From Salinicola avicenniae (GTDB taxonomy: Bacteria; Pseudomonadota; Gammaproteobacteria; Pseudomonadales; Halomonadaceae), in the NCBI RefSeq assembly GCF_023736115.1, contig NZ_JAKQZC010000004.1:542413-606412 (forward strand): a stretch of 64,000 bases of DNA, in the 5' to 3' direction. The position numbers were made by a program, and so were the translations under genes. Shown here piece after piece: positions 47,363 to 55,128 of the stretch. The notes below the pieces were generated by a model. It was not told the origin of the DNA, made no database searches, and saw only the letters and a list, made by a program, of their open reading frames with translations. How positions within the stretch are numbered: the first letter of the stretch is position 1; every line of letters begins with the position of its first letter.

Positions 47363-47870
47363 GTTGTTGTCCTTGGTATTGACCTTGCTGGTAAAACTCG
47401 TGAATGGACCGCTTGGTCAAGCGGATGTTCCGACAGTGCCATGGTGAACCCTGGCCACTTCAGACCGTTAGGCGACAAAAGTGGGTGGCAATGCGACCCG
47501 CTCGCCTCTCGGCTTGCGAGTCAAATCTGGCTCGCGACTGCTGCGATGTTGCGTGACATCCAGCCTGGGAACGACACGCGATGTCGGCCTCACCAATAGT
47601 GAGAGTTTTCTATCATTTTTGTGTTTTGAAAGTCACTTCTTGTTTTTAACGGTAGCCAAACTTAGAGTACCGAAAGGTTGACTGATCGGACAACTTTGGT
47701 CAGTTGGCTAGTACTGCCGTGACCTGTGGGCGTCATGGCGGGAATGTCTGGCGGCGGGGCGACGCGCGGTTATGACAAGGCGCTTCGCATATGCCAGAAG
47801 GCAATCATGGCGATGTCAGAAAAATCACAATCTCAACCGTACCTGCCACAACAACAAGTAGGGGGATGGC
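47363..47870. other. Divergent control region between nupC and the tsx-like gene
   Basis: 508 bp with AT-rich patches (about 47600-47660), almost certainly carrying the promoters of the leftward nucleoside operon and the rightward channel gene. It holds an inverted repeat at 47681-47704 described separately. I could not identify a convincing CRP or -35/-10 consensus. Short open frames in it look non-coding. Confidence 0.55.
47681..47704. promoter_or_regulatory. Candidate operator in the nupC/tsx control region
   Basis: ACTGATC at 47681-47687 and GGTCAGT at 47698-47704 form an inverted repeat (6 of 7 paired, 10-bp spacer). It lies midway between the divergent nucleoside genes and would suit a dimeric regulator such as the nearby DeoR-type protein, but the consensus for that protein here is unknown. 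Confidence 0.35.
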
Positions 47871-48860
47871 ATGATGGAAGGTTCCGAGCGCGCGACTTAT
47901 CGGTCCGCGTCACGCTTTACCGGAAGAGCCCGTCGGCTCACGCTGGGAATGCTATTGGCAAGCGTCGCGCTACCCGTCTGGGCGCAGGAAGAGGGCGAAG
48001 CGCCGGTCATCGAGCAGGAAACGCCCGCCGAGGGCCCGAGCGCCGAAGACCAGACCGCCGATGGTCCCTATCTCTCCGACTGGTATCACCAGAACCTGAC
48101 GGTCATTGGCAGCAAGAACATTCGCTTCGGACCGCAGCAGATCGACGATATCTATCTCGAATACGAGTTTTTCGGCCGCAAGGGGCCGTTGGACCTCTAC
48201 GGCTATATCGATTTTCCGAAGTTCTTCGGGGTAGGCAACCAGGCGGATAGCGGCATCTTCGATAAAGGGTCGCCGGTGTTCATGGAGCTGGAACCGCGTC
48301 TGTCGATCGACGACATGACGGGGCAGGATCTGAGCTTTGGCCCGTTCAAGGAGTGGTTCGTCGCCTTCGACTATATCTTCGACTGGGGCCACAACACCGA
48401 GAATCGCCAGAATACGCTTTATGCCGGCCTGGGTACCGATATCGAGACGGGCTCGCCGCTCGGGCTCTCGTTCAATCTCTACAAGCGCCGTCAGTGGGAA
48501 AACTATGGCGCCGCCAACGAGCACTCCTGGGATGGCTACCGTGCACAGCTCAACTACTCCTACCCGCTAGGGACTTTCGATAACGGTGCGTCGCTGGTCT
48601 ATGTCGGCTTCACCAATCACGATTTCGGCTCTGACCTGGGTGATGGCGACCCGACACGTACCAACGAGTCGACGGTCGCGACCAACGTGCTGCTCTATCA
48701 GTTCACGCATCTGCGCTTCATGGCCGTGGCTCGTTACTTCCACAACGGCGGCCAGTGGAACGACGGTGAAATGGCGCCGTTCCCTAACGGTCATGGTGAC
48801 AGTTTCGAACTGCGCTCCACGGGCTGGGGCTACTACTTCGGCGTCGGTTGGCAGTTCTGA
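47871..48860 (+). CDS. Tsx-like nucleoside-specific outer-membrane channel
   Basis: A 329-residue outer-membrane beta-barrel precursor. It has a signal peptide with a long basic start (RFTGRARRL) and a cleavage site near LPVWAQ, then an acidic, proline-rich ~25-residue linker. The mature part begins with Tsx-like SDWYHQNLTVIGSKNIRFGP and DDIYLEYEFFGRKGPLDLYGY, and the protein ends in an aromatic barrel signal (YFGVGWQF). In E. coli Tsx forms a narrow 12-stranded channel for nucleosides. Its location, divergent from nupC, and the DeoR-type regulator after it support the same role: bringing nucleosides across the outer membrane for NupC. AGGGGG lies just upstream of the ATG. Confidence 0.88.
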   Translation: MMEGSERATYRSASRFTGRARRLTLGMLLASVALPVWAQEEGEAPVIEQETPAEGPSAEDQTADGPYLSDWYHQNLTVIGSKNIRFGPQQIDDIYLEYEFFGRKGPLDLYGYIDFPKFFGVGNQADSGIFDKGSPVFMELEPRLSIDDMTGQDLSFGPFKEWFVAFDYIFDWGHNTENRQNTLYAGLGTDIETGSPLGLSFNLYKRRQWENYGAANEHSWDGYRAQLNYSYPLGTFDNGASLVYVGFTNHDFGSDLGDGDPTRTNESTVATNVLLYQFTHLRFMAVARYFHNGGQWNDGEMAPFPNGHGDSFELRSTGWGYYFGVGWQF

Positions 48861-48874
48861 GCCCAGGCGCTTTT

Positions 48875-48906
48875 CGATGCATGGATTCTCCGTTGTTCAT
48901 GCATCG
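48875..48906 (+). other. Perfect 9-bp inverted repeat after the tsx-like gene
   Basis: CGATGCATG (48875-48883) pairs with CATGCATCG (48898-48906) around a 14-nt loop, 14 bp after the tsx-like stop. A second, imperfect stem (AGGCGGGG at 48919-48926 with CCTCGCCT at 48939-48946) follows. Neither is followed by a T run, so termination is possible but not certain. Confidence 0.45.
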
Positions 48907-49135
48907 TCGGTTCGACAGAGGCGGGGCGCCGTAAGGCTCCTCGCCTTGATTGTTATGGGTGCGTCACCATCGGTTGGCCTGCGGCGCTGCCCGAGCCATT
49001 GACTCCTCCCGGGAGCCATGCACTACTGGCGTCTTCCATGGCAGGACTCAACATCTTGACCCAAAAGACAATTCGACCGAAGCCGGTGGTCGATCTCCAG
49101 CAGGATTCGATCCAAATGCAGGCAGTGGGTGGGCG

Positions 49136-49912
49136 ATGAACGGACGCAGTGCCGAACGACTGGAGCAGCTACGTGAGCAACTCCGACAGCGGGGCGCGCT
49201 GCCACTAGCGGAAGCTGCGCGGCTGTGTCGGGTTTCGGAAATGACCATTCGGCGTGATCTCGCCGCGAGCAATGGCGCCATCGTTTCGTTCGGCGGTCAT
49301 CTGGTCATGGCCGACAACCCGCAATTTGCGGCCGCCTACAATTTCAGTGCCCAGCAGGATCGCTACGCGCAGGCCAAGCAGCGGCTATGCGATGCCGCGC
49401 TGGCGATGGTGGAAGAGGGCGATACCCTGTTCATCGACTGCGGCACCACGCTGATGCCGCTGTGTACGCGCCTCCCTCGCGAGATGACTGTCACCATCGT
49501 CACCTATGCGCTCAATGTCGCCAACGTACTCAGTCAGCGCGACATGCCCAACATGCGCCTCGTGGTGCTGGGAGGGCTCTACTATTCCGCCTCTCAATCC
49601 TTCGGTGGACAGGATGTGACCGCGGCGATTCGTCGGCTGGGGATCAACAAGGCTTTCATCTCCGCCGCCGGGGTCGATGCCGAGAAAGGGGCCAGCTGTT
49701 TTCACTTTCATGAGGTGGCGCCGAAGCAAGCGGCTATCGAGCATGCGCAGCGCCGCATTCTGGTGGCCGATGAAAGCAAGCTCGACGTCATGCGTGCGGC
49801 CTTCTTTGCCGATCTTGTCGATTTCGATCATATCCTCATCAGCGGCGCGCCGGGACGGGCCTGGTTGGAAAAAGGCATCGATGCACCCGCGTCGCGGGTG
49901 ACCGTGGTCTAG
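49136..49912 (+). CDS. deoR: DeoR-family repressor of nucleoside catabolism
   Basis: A 258-residue DeoR-family regulator. The N-terminal helix-turn-helix (AARLCRVSEMTIRRDLAA) is followed by a sugar-phosphate-isomerase-like effector domain with TLFIDCGTTLMPL and the C-terminal SAAGVDAEKGASCFHFHE, which closely tracks E. coli DeoR itself rather than general sugar regulators; deoxyribose-5-phosphate is the expected inducer. ATG at 49136 is preferred on homology length over the in-frame ATG far upstream (48950). It lies after the tsx-like gene with a 275-bp gap, so it probably has its own promoter. It should control the nupC-deo-cdd operon and tsx. Confidence 0.88.
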   Translation: MNGRSAERLEQLREQLRQRGALPLAEAARLCRVSEMTIRRDLAASNGAIVSFGGHLVMADNPQFAAAYNFSAQQDRYAQAKQRLCDAALAMVEEGDTLFIDCGTTLMPLCTRLPREMTVTIVTYALNVANVLSQRDMPNMRLVVLGGLYYSASQSFGGQDVTAAIRRLGINKAFISAAGVDAEKGASCFHFHEVAPKQAAIEHAQRRILVADESKLDVMRAAFFADLVDFDHILISGAPGRAWLEKGIDAPASRVTVV

Positions 49913-50031
49913 GTCTTCGTTTTTTAATAGGTCTTTCTGCGTCATTTTTCCTATTTTCAATATGGAGAATTCAGGGCGTCGCAGGGGTAGGATAGCCGGA
50001 CTTCCTATCGAACAGACTAAGCGAGAAAACG

Positions 50032-51495
50032 ATGTCCACACAGAATCTCCCTCTCCAGGCGCCGGCCGACGGGGCCTTCTATCCCGCTGCCATTGTCGGC
50101 TTCGAGGCCGCTGACGTCGGCCGCTATGCACTGCGTTCGCCGGCCTCCGGCGAGGTTATCGCCGAGATCGCCGATTGCGGCAGCGAGCAGGCGAAGCTGG
50201 CAGCCGACAACGCTCAGCGCGGTTTCGAGTCCTGGCGCCAGACCACGGCCTTCGAGCGGGCCACGCTACTCAAGGCTTGGCACCGAGCCATGCTCGAGGC
50301 CAAGGACGTGCTGGCGCTGACCATGGCCCGCGAGATGGGCAAGCCGATCAGCGAGGCGCGGGGCGAAGTCGACTACGCTGCCAGCTTCCTCGAGTGGTAT
50401 GCCGAGCAGGCGAAGCGTATCGACGGCGATATCCTGCCGGCACAGCATCGGGAAAAGCGGCTCTCCGTGCTGCGCCAGCCGGTTGGCCCGGTGCTCGCGA
50501 TCACGCCCTGGAATTTTCCGGCGGCCATGATCACGCGCAAGGTAGCCCCTGGACTGGCGGCCGGCTGTTCGGTCATCGTCAAGCCGGCCGAGCAGACGCC
50601 GGTGACCGCGATTCTGCTGGCACAGTTGTGGCAACAGGTCGGTGGCCCGGCGGAGGTCTTTCAGGTCATCACGGCAGAGCGTCCGGCCGAGATCAGCGAT
50701 CTGCTGATGGCGGATGCGCGTATCCGCAAGGTGACATTCACCGGTAGCACCCCGGTCGGCAAGCATCTCTACGCCAAATCCGCCGCGACGATGAAGCGCA
50801 TGTCGCTGGAACTGGGTGGCCATGCGCCGTTTCTAGTCTTCGATGATGCCGATATCGATGCCGCGGTGGCCGAGGTCATGGCAAGCAAGTTCCGGAATGG
50901 CGGCCAGACCTGCGTCTGCACCAATCGCGTCTATGTGCAGCGTGGCATCTTCGAGGCCTTCGCCGAACGTCTGGCAGCGGCCGCCGATGCCCTGCGCGTC
51001 GGCCAGCCCGAGGACGAGGCGACCCAGGTCGGCCCGCTGGTCAGTCAGGCCGGACGCGACAAGGCGCAGTCGCATATCGACGATGCCCTGGCGCAGGGCG
51101 CTCGCCGGCTGACTGCGGCGCGCGATCTCGAGGGTTTCTTCGTGGCACCGACGGTGCTGGCCGATGTGACCCCAGCCATGCAGATCATGCAGGAAGAGAC
51201 CTTCGGCCCCGTGGCGCCGCTGGTGGTCTTCGACGACGAAGCGGAAGCGGTTGCCGCTGCCAACGACACCCCGTTCGGTCTGGCAGCCTACCTGTGGACG
51301 CGCAATCTGGGACGGGCGCACCGTGTCTCGGAAGCGCTGGACTATGGCATCGTCGGCGTCAACGACGGTGCGCCCTCCGTGCCGCAGGCGCCGTTTGGTG
51401 GCGTCAAGGACAGCGGTATCGGTCGCGAAGGCGGTCGCTACGGCATCGATGAGTATCTCGATACCAAGTTCGTCTCCACGCGTCTGGACGGCTGA
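50032..51495 (+). CDS. gabD: NAD(P)-dependent succinate-semialdehyde dehydrogenase (GabD-like)
   Basis: Oxidises succinate semialdehyde to succinate in the last step of GABA degradation. 487 residues, standard ALDH length. Motifs are PWNFPAAMITRKVAPGLAAG (cofactor loop), FTGSTPVGKHLY, the general base Glu in LELGGHAPFLVFDDADID, and the nucleophile Cys in NGGQTCVCTNRVYVQ; the paired CVC is typical of GabD. The end APFGGVKDSGIGREGGRYGI agrees with GabD. Its TGA overlaps the start of the PucR-type regulator (TGATG), so regulator and enzyme are coexpressed. No GABA aminotransferase is adjacent. Activity on acetaldehyde from DeoC cannot be excluded but is not what the motifs favour. Confidence 0.87.
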   Translation: MSTQNLPLQAPADGAFYPAAIVGFEAADVGRYALRSPASGEVIAEIADCGSEQAKLAADNAQRGFESWRQTTAFERATLLKAWHRAMLEAKDVLALTMAREMGKPISEARGEVDYAASFLEWYAEQAKRIDGDILPAQHREKRLSVLRQPVGPVLAITPWNFPAAMITRKVAPGLAAGCSVIVKPAEQTPVTAILLAQLWQQVGGPAEVFQVITAERPAEISDLLMADARIRKVTFTGSTPVGKHLYAKSAATMKRMSLELGGHAPFLVFDDADIDAAVAEVMASKFRNGGQTCVCTNRVYVQRGIFEAFAERLAAAADALRVGQPEDEATQVGPLVSQAGRDKAQSHIDDALAQGARRLTAARDLEGFFVAPTVLADVTPAMQIMQEETFGPVAPLVVFDDEAEAVAAANDTPFGLAAYLWTRNLGRAHRVSEALDYGIVGVNDGAPSVPQAPFGGVKDSGIGREGGRYGIDEYLDTKFVSTRLDG

Positions 51496-53081
51496 TGGCC
51501 AGAAGGGACGACGACACGTCACCGGCACGATTGCCGGTGACGCTCGATCTGGCGACGGCGCTGGTTGAGACGAACCTGCGCCATGCCCGCGTGGTGGCCG
51601 GCGAGCGCTCGCTGGACCGGCCGTTGCGCTGGGTACACATGGTCGATCATCCCGATATCACCGCCTGGGTACGGCAGGGGCAGCTACTGCTCACGACCGG
51701 CTATCACTGGCCCGAAGAGCCCGCCGCCGAACGCGCCTTGATCGAGGCGCTGGTGGAGAAAGGGCTGGCCGGCGTGGCACTTGCCGTACCGCGCTTCCTC
51801 TCTGCCTTTCCCGAGGCCTCGCGTCAGGCCGCCATGGAGCTCGACTTCCCGCTGCTGGAGATTCCCTGGGACGTACCGTTCAGCCAGATCACCGAGGAGG
51901 TGCACGCCTGGCTGATCGCGCGTCAGGGACAGTTGATCGCGCGGGCGGAGCGGATTCACCGGGATCTGACGCGTTCGGCCCTGACCGCCCGCAATCTGGG
52001 GGATATCGCAACGGCACTCAGTCGGCTGCTCGAGCGCGACGTCCTGTTTACCGGCTGGGAGGGCGAGTGGCTGGGCGGTAGCGCCGCACGCGATGCGATG
52101 CGTCTGCCGAGCGCAGCGATGCATGCCGCTGCCCGGCGGACGCGCGATATGACCGGGCGTTCTCTTGGCGAACCGCCCGATCAACGCATGCTTGCCTGTC
52201 CTGTGCGCATTCAGGAGGTCCCTGCCGCGACGCTGTGGATCGATGAGTCCGACTCCCGGGTCAGTGAGCTGGAGCAGCGGGCGGCGGAGCAGGCCGCCTT
52301 GATCTCCGCGCTGCACCTGTCTCATCAGCGCGCGCTGCAGGCGCAGGAGACGCGGCTCGGCTATGCCTTCGTCGACTCCCTGCTCGAAGGGCGTTTCGAG
52401 CCCACCCCGGCGGCGCTCGAACGCGCCGCGCTGCAGGGGTGGGACCCCGAGGTCCGCTATCATGTCTGCGCGATCCTGCTCAACGAGCCGGTGCCGCTCA
52501 GCCGCGATGGGCTGCTGCGACGTGAACGCTGGGAACAGCTGCTGGGCAATCGTCTGCAGGCGTTGGGGTTGCCGCCCTTGATCTCGGTCTCGCTAAATCA
52601 GCTGCTGTTCCTGGTGCGGGCGGAAATGTCCACCGCGGACCTGTGGCAGCAGCTCAGTGACGGTGAGGCGGCAATGGCGGTCAGCCGTGAGGTGCAGGGG
52701 GCCGCAGCGATCGCCGAAGGCGCCGATGATGTGGCACGGCTACTGCCGTCGCTTCGTCCCGGGGAACGACGGGATTTCGAAGCGCTGCTGTTTTCCCGTG
52801 TACTGGAGGGCGATCACGCCGCCAGGGAGCTCTTCCTGGCGCGCCTTTCGCGAGCGCTGGGAGAGGGGAGCCGGCGGCAGAGCCGTCTGGAAACGCTGAA
52901 CGCACTGACGCAAAGTGGTTTCCAGCTGGCCCAGGCGGCCCGCGCACTCGATATCCACATCAGCACGCTCCGCTATCGTCTCGAGCGGCTGGAAGCCGCC
53001 CTCGCCATGGATCTCAATGACCCGGAGATGCGCCTGCAGCTACAGGTGGCGATGCGGCTGCTCGATGACGACGGTGGTTGA
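51495..53081 (+). CDS. PucR-family transcriptional regulator
   Basis: A 528-residue regulator. The N-terminal PucR domain (~1-135) includes RWVHMVDHPDITAWVRQGQLLLTTGYHW. The central part is a GAF-like/dimerisation region, and the C-terminal PucR helix-turn-helix is seen in FQLAQAARALDIHISTLRYRLERLE. PucR proteins control purine, GABA or amino-acid catabolic genes. The gene is translationally coupled to the GabD-like gene (1-bp overlap), making local autoregulation of GABA catabolism the most likely role; purine control is an alternative given the nearby deaminase. The LysE-type exporter follows after 122 bp. Confidence 0.88.
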   Translation: MARRDDDTSPARLPVTLDLATALVETNLRHARVVAGERSLDRPLRWVHMVDHPDITAWVRQGQLLLTTGYHWPEEPAAERALIEALVEKGLAGVALAVPRFLSAFPEASRQAAMELDFPLLEIPWDVPFSQITEEVHAWLIARQGQLIARAERIHRDLTRSALTARNLGDIATALSRLLERDVLFTGWEGEWLGGSAARDAMRLPSAAMHAAARRTRDMTGRSLGEPPDQRMLACPVRIQEVPAATLWIDESDSRVSELEQRAAEQAALISALHLSHQRALQAQETRLGYAFVDSLLEGRFEPTPAALERAALQGWDPEVRYHVCAILLNEPVPLSRDGLLRRERWEQLLGNRLQALGLPPLISVSLNQLLFLVRAEMSTADLWQQLSDGEAAMAVSREVQGAAAIAEGADDVARLLPSLRPGERRDFEALLFSRVLEGDHAARELFLARLSRALGEGSRRQSRLETLNALTQSGFQLAQAARALDIHISTLRYRLERLEAALAMDLNDPEMRLQLQVAMRLLDDDGG

Positions 53082-53203
53082 ACCTACAGCCTAGGCTGCT
53101 GCGATCAGTTATCGGGGCGTGGATTGCCGTAGGCTTGCTGACGGAAAAGGGCGATCATCGGCGGTCACCGGTTCTCTTTTCACTCTGCTTCACGGGAGCG
53201 CTT

Positions 53204-53836
53204 ATGGAAATGCTGCATGGTCTGATCGTCATCACCCTGGTGCATCTGCTGGCGGCGGCCTCTCCGGGGCCGGACTTCGTGCTGGTGACGCAGCAGACGC
53301 TCAATCACGGCAAGCGCGTTGGCCTGCTTTGCAGTCTTGGCATCGCGCTGGGGCTGTTGGTGCATATCACCTATTCGGCATTCGGGCTGGCCGCGGTGAT
53401 CGCGAATTCCGAATCGCTGCTGTGGGCGATCAAGCTGGCGGGTGGCGCCTACCTGCTCTATCTGGGCATCTTGGGGCTGCGTGCGCGTCCGGCCGATGCT
53501 GAGCCGGCCGCTGCTGCCTCCACCGGTCGATCGTCGCGCTCGGTGCCGAGAGTGATCGGCATGGGGTTTCTGTGCAATGCGCTCAATCCCAAGGCGCCGA
53601 TCTACTTCGTCGCGCTGTTCACTATCGTACTGTCGCCCGACATGCCGCTTTATCAGCTCGCGATCTATGGTGCCTGGATCATGCTGCTTCAGCTCGGTTG
53701 GTTCTCGGCGGTGGCGCTCCTGCTTTCCACGCCGCCGATCCATCGTGCCTTTCAGCGCTTCAGCCACTGGATCGATCGCGTGCTCGGCGTGGCAATGATC
53801 GCGTTGGGGATCAAGGTGCTGACGACCCGTCTATAA
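53204..53836 (+). CDS. LysE/RhtB-family amino-acid exporter
   Basis: A 210-residue inner-membrane protein with six hydrophobic segments. The start MEMLHGLIVITLVHLLAAAS continues into the family hallmark SPGPDFVLVTQQTLNHGKRVG. FLCNALNPKAPIYF is the second conserved motif. The family exports amino acids, homoserine lactones or similar small metabolites; the substrate is unknown here. The ATG at 53204 has GGGAG 5 nt upstream; a longer in-frame start at 53078 overlaps the PucR gene end and adds non-conserved sequence. The stop codon falls inside the first unit of a 13-bp tandem repeat. Confidence 0.87.
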   Translation: MEMLHGLIVITLVHLLAAASPGPDFVLVTQQTLNHGKRVGLLCSLGIALGLLVHITYSAFGLAAVIANSESLLWAIKLAGGAYLLYLGILGLRARPADAEPAAAASTGRSSRSVPRVIGMGFLCNALNPKAPIYFVALFTIVLSPDMPLYQLAIYGAWIMLLQLGWFSAVALLLSTPPIHRAFQRFSHWIDRVLGVAMIALGIKVLTTRL

Positions 53837-53896
53837 ACACCAACTATAAGCACTAACTATAAGCACTAACTATAAGTACTAACTATCAGCACCAAG
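53832..53896. repeat. Five 13-bp tandem repeats at the lysE-type stop codon
   Basis: Units at 53832-53844, 53845-53857, 53858-53870, 53871-53883 and 53884-53896; consensus TATAAGCACTAAC. The middle two are identical, the outer ones differ by one to three bases. The first unit contains the TAA stop of the exporter gene. Each unit is AT-rich, in contrast to the flanks. Confidence 0.9.
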
Positions 53897-54007
53897 GATT
53901 TCATGCCGTCGACTTTCCCCTGGGCGCCGTTTTCGGCATCCTGAGACGCATCCACTCAATAGGCCGTGTATACCATCGGCCGACCATCGACAAGACGAGG
54001 ATCGTTC

Positions 54008-55000
54008 GTGAAGACTTGGTTGCAAGCTCTCCCCAAGGTCGAACTCCACCTTCATATCGAAGGGTCTCTGGAGCCCGAGCTGATGTTCGCGCTGGCAGAA
54101 CGCAACAATATCGCGCTGCCCTATGCCTCGGTGGAAGATGTCCAGGCCGCCTATGATTTCAGCGACCTGCAATCCTTTCTCGATCTCTACTATCTCGGCA
54201 TGCGCGTGCTGCGAACCGAACGAGATTTTTACGATCTGGCGATGGCCTATCTCGAGCGTGCCCATGGCGAGGGGGTCGTGCATGTCGAGCTCTCCTTTGA
54301 CCCGCAGGCGCATCTGAGTCGTGGCGTCGAGCTGGCGGTGCCGTTCGAGGGGTTACGTCTGGCGATGCGTGAAGCCGAGCGTCGCTGGGGAATGACCACA
54401 GCACTGATCATGAGCTTCCTGCGGGATCGCGATGCCGAAGAGGCGATGGCGGTGCTGGAGAAGGCCGCGCCGTATTATGAGGTGATCGATGCGGTTGGCC
54501 TCGATAGTGCCGAGATGGGCAACCCGCCGGCGAAATTCGCTGAGGTGTTCGAGCGTGCCAAGGCACTCGGCATTCCGCGGGTGGCGCATGCCGGTGAAGA
54601 GGGGCCGGCAGCCTACATCAGCGAGGCGCTGGATGTGCTGGATATCTGCCGGGTCGATCATGGTGTCGCCTGCCTGGAGGACGCGATGCTGGTCGAGCGC
54701 CTGCGCAAGTCCCAGGTGCCGTTAACGGTCTGTCCGCTTTCCAACGTTCGGCTAAAGGTGGTCGAGACGCTACGCGATCATCCGCTGCCGACGATGCTGG
54801 CCCATGGCGTGAAGATCACGCTGAACTCGGATGACCCGGCCTACTTCGGGGGAGGCGTGCTGGATAATTTCGTGGCCTGTGCGGAAGCCTTCGACTGGGA
54901 TCGTGACACCTTCCGGCAGCTGGCAGGCAATGCCATCGAGGTGGCCTTCATGCCGGAATCGCGGCGTCAGGCATTGCTCAAGCAGCTCGCCGCCTGCTGA
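54008..55000 (+). CDS. Adenine deaminase-like metal hydrolase (ADE type, adenosine-deaminase superfamily)
   Basis: A 330-residue cytosolic amidohydrolase. Zinc ligands and catalytic residues are in VELHLHIEGSLEPE, VAHAGEEGP, CRVDHGV and NSDDPAYFGG. The stretch GLDSAEMGNPPAKF and the segment VHVELSFDPQAH closely match the Pseudomonas protein of this family that was shown to deaminate adenine rather than adenosine, as I recall it, so I call it adenine deaminase, giving hypoxanthine. That suits DeoD nearby, which releases adenine. The GTG at 54008 has GAGG about 7 nt upstream and starts VKTWLQALPK, the normal family beginning; an in-frame GTG at 53966 is less likely. A terminator follows. Confidence 0.82.
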   Translation: MKTWLQALPKVELHLHIEGSLEPELMFALAERNNIALPYASVEDVQAAYDFSDLQSFLDLYYLGMRVLRTERDFYDLAMAYLERAHGEGVVHVELSFDPQAHLSRGVELAVPFEGLRLAMREAERRWGMTTALIMSFLRDRDAEEAMAVLEKAAPYYEVIDAVGLDSAEMGNPPAKFAEVFERAKALGIPRVAHAGEEGPAAYISEALDVLDICRVDHGVACLEDAMLVERLRKSQVPLTVCPLSNVRLKVVETLRDHPLPTMLAHGVKITLNSDDPAYFGGGVLDNFVACAEAFDWDRDTFRQLAGNAIEVAFMPESRRQALLKQLAAC

Positions 55001-55021
55001 TACGTTGCCGTTACACAGCAC

Positions 55022-55049
55022 AAGGCCCGGCCAATCGGCCGGGCCTTTT
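55022..55049 (+). terminator. Rho-independent terminator after the deaminase gene
   Basis: A perfect 11-bp stem (AAGGCCCGGCC with GGCCGGGCCTT) with a 4-nt loop, followed by a short T run (four T residues). It lies 21 bp after the deaminase stop. Confidence 0.88.
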
Positions 55050-55128
55050 CGTTCTGCGGTTCTTAGGCGAGGCCCATTAGCGCGAGCGTGTCGTTACCGG
55101 TTGTACAGGGCGGTAAGATGCCGTGCCG

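Noticed and set aside
47363..47870. CRP-like site TGTG...TCAC upstream of the tsx-like gene
   Set aside because: The half-sites are two bases too far apart for a CRP dimer site.
50032..51495. The dehydrogenase as acetaldehyde dehydrogenase serving DeoC
   Set aside because: The sequence, including the GQTCVC motif, favours succinate-semialdehyde dehydrogenase and it is coupled to a PucR regulator, not to the deo operon.
53078..53203. Longer N-terminus for the LysE-type exporter
   Set aside because: It overlaps the PucR gene end, lacks conservation, and the internal ATG has a good binding site.
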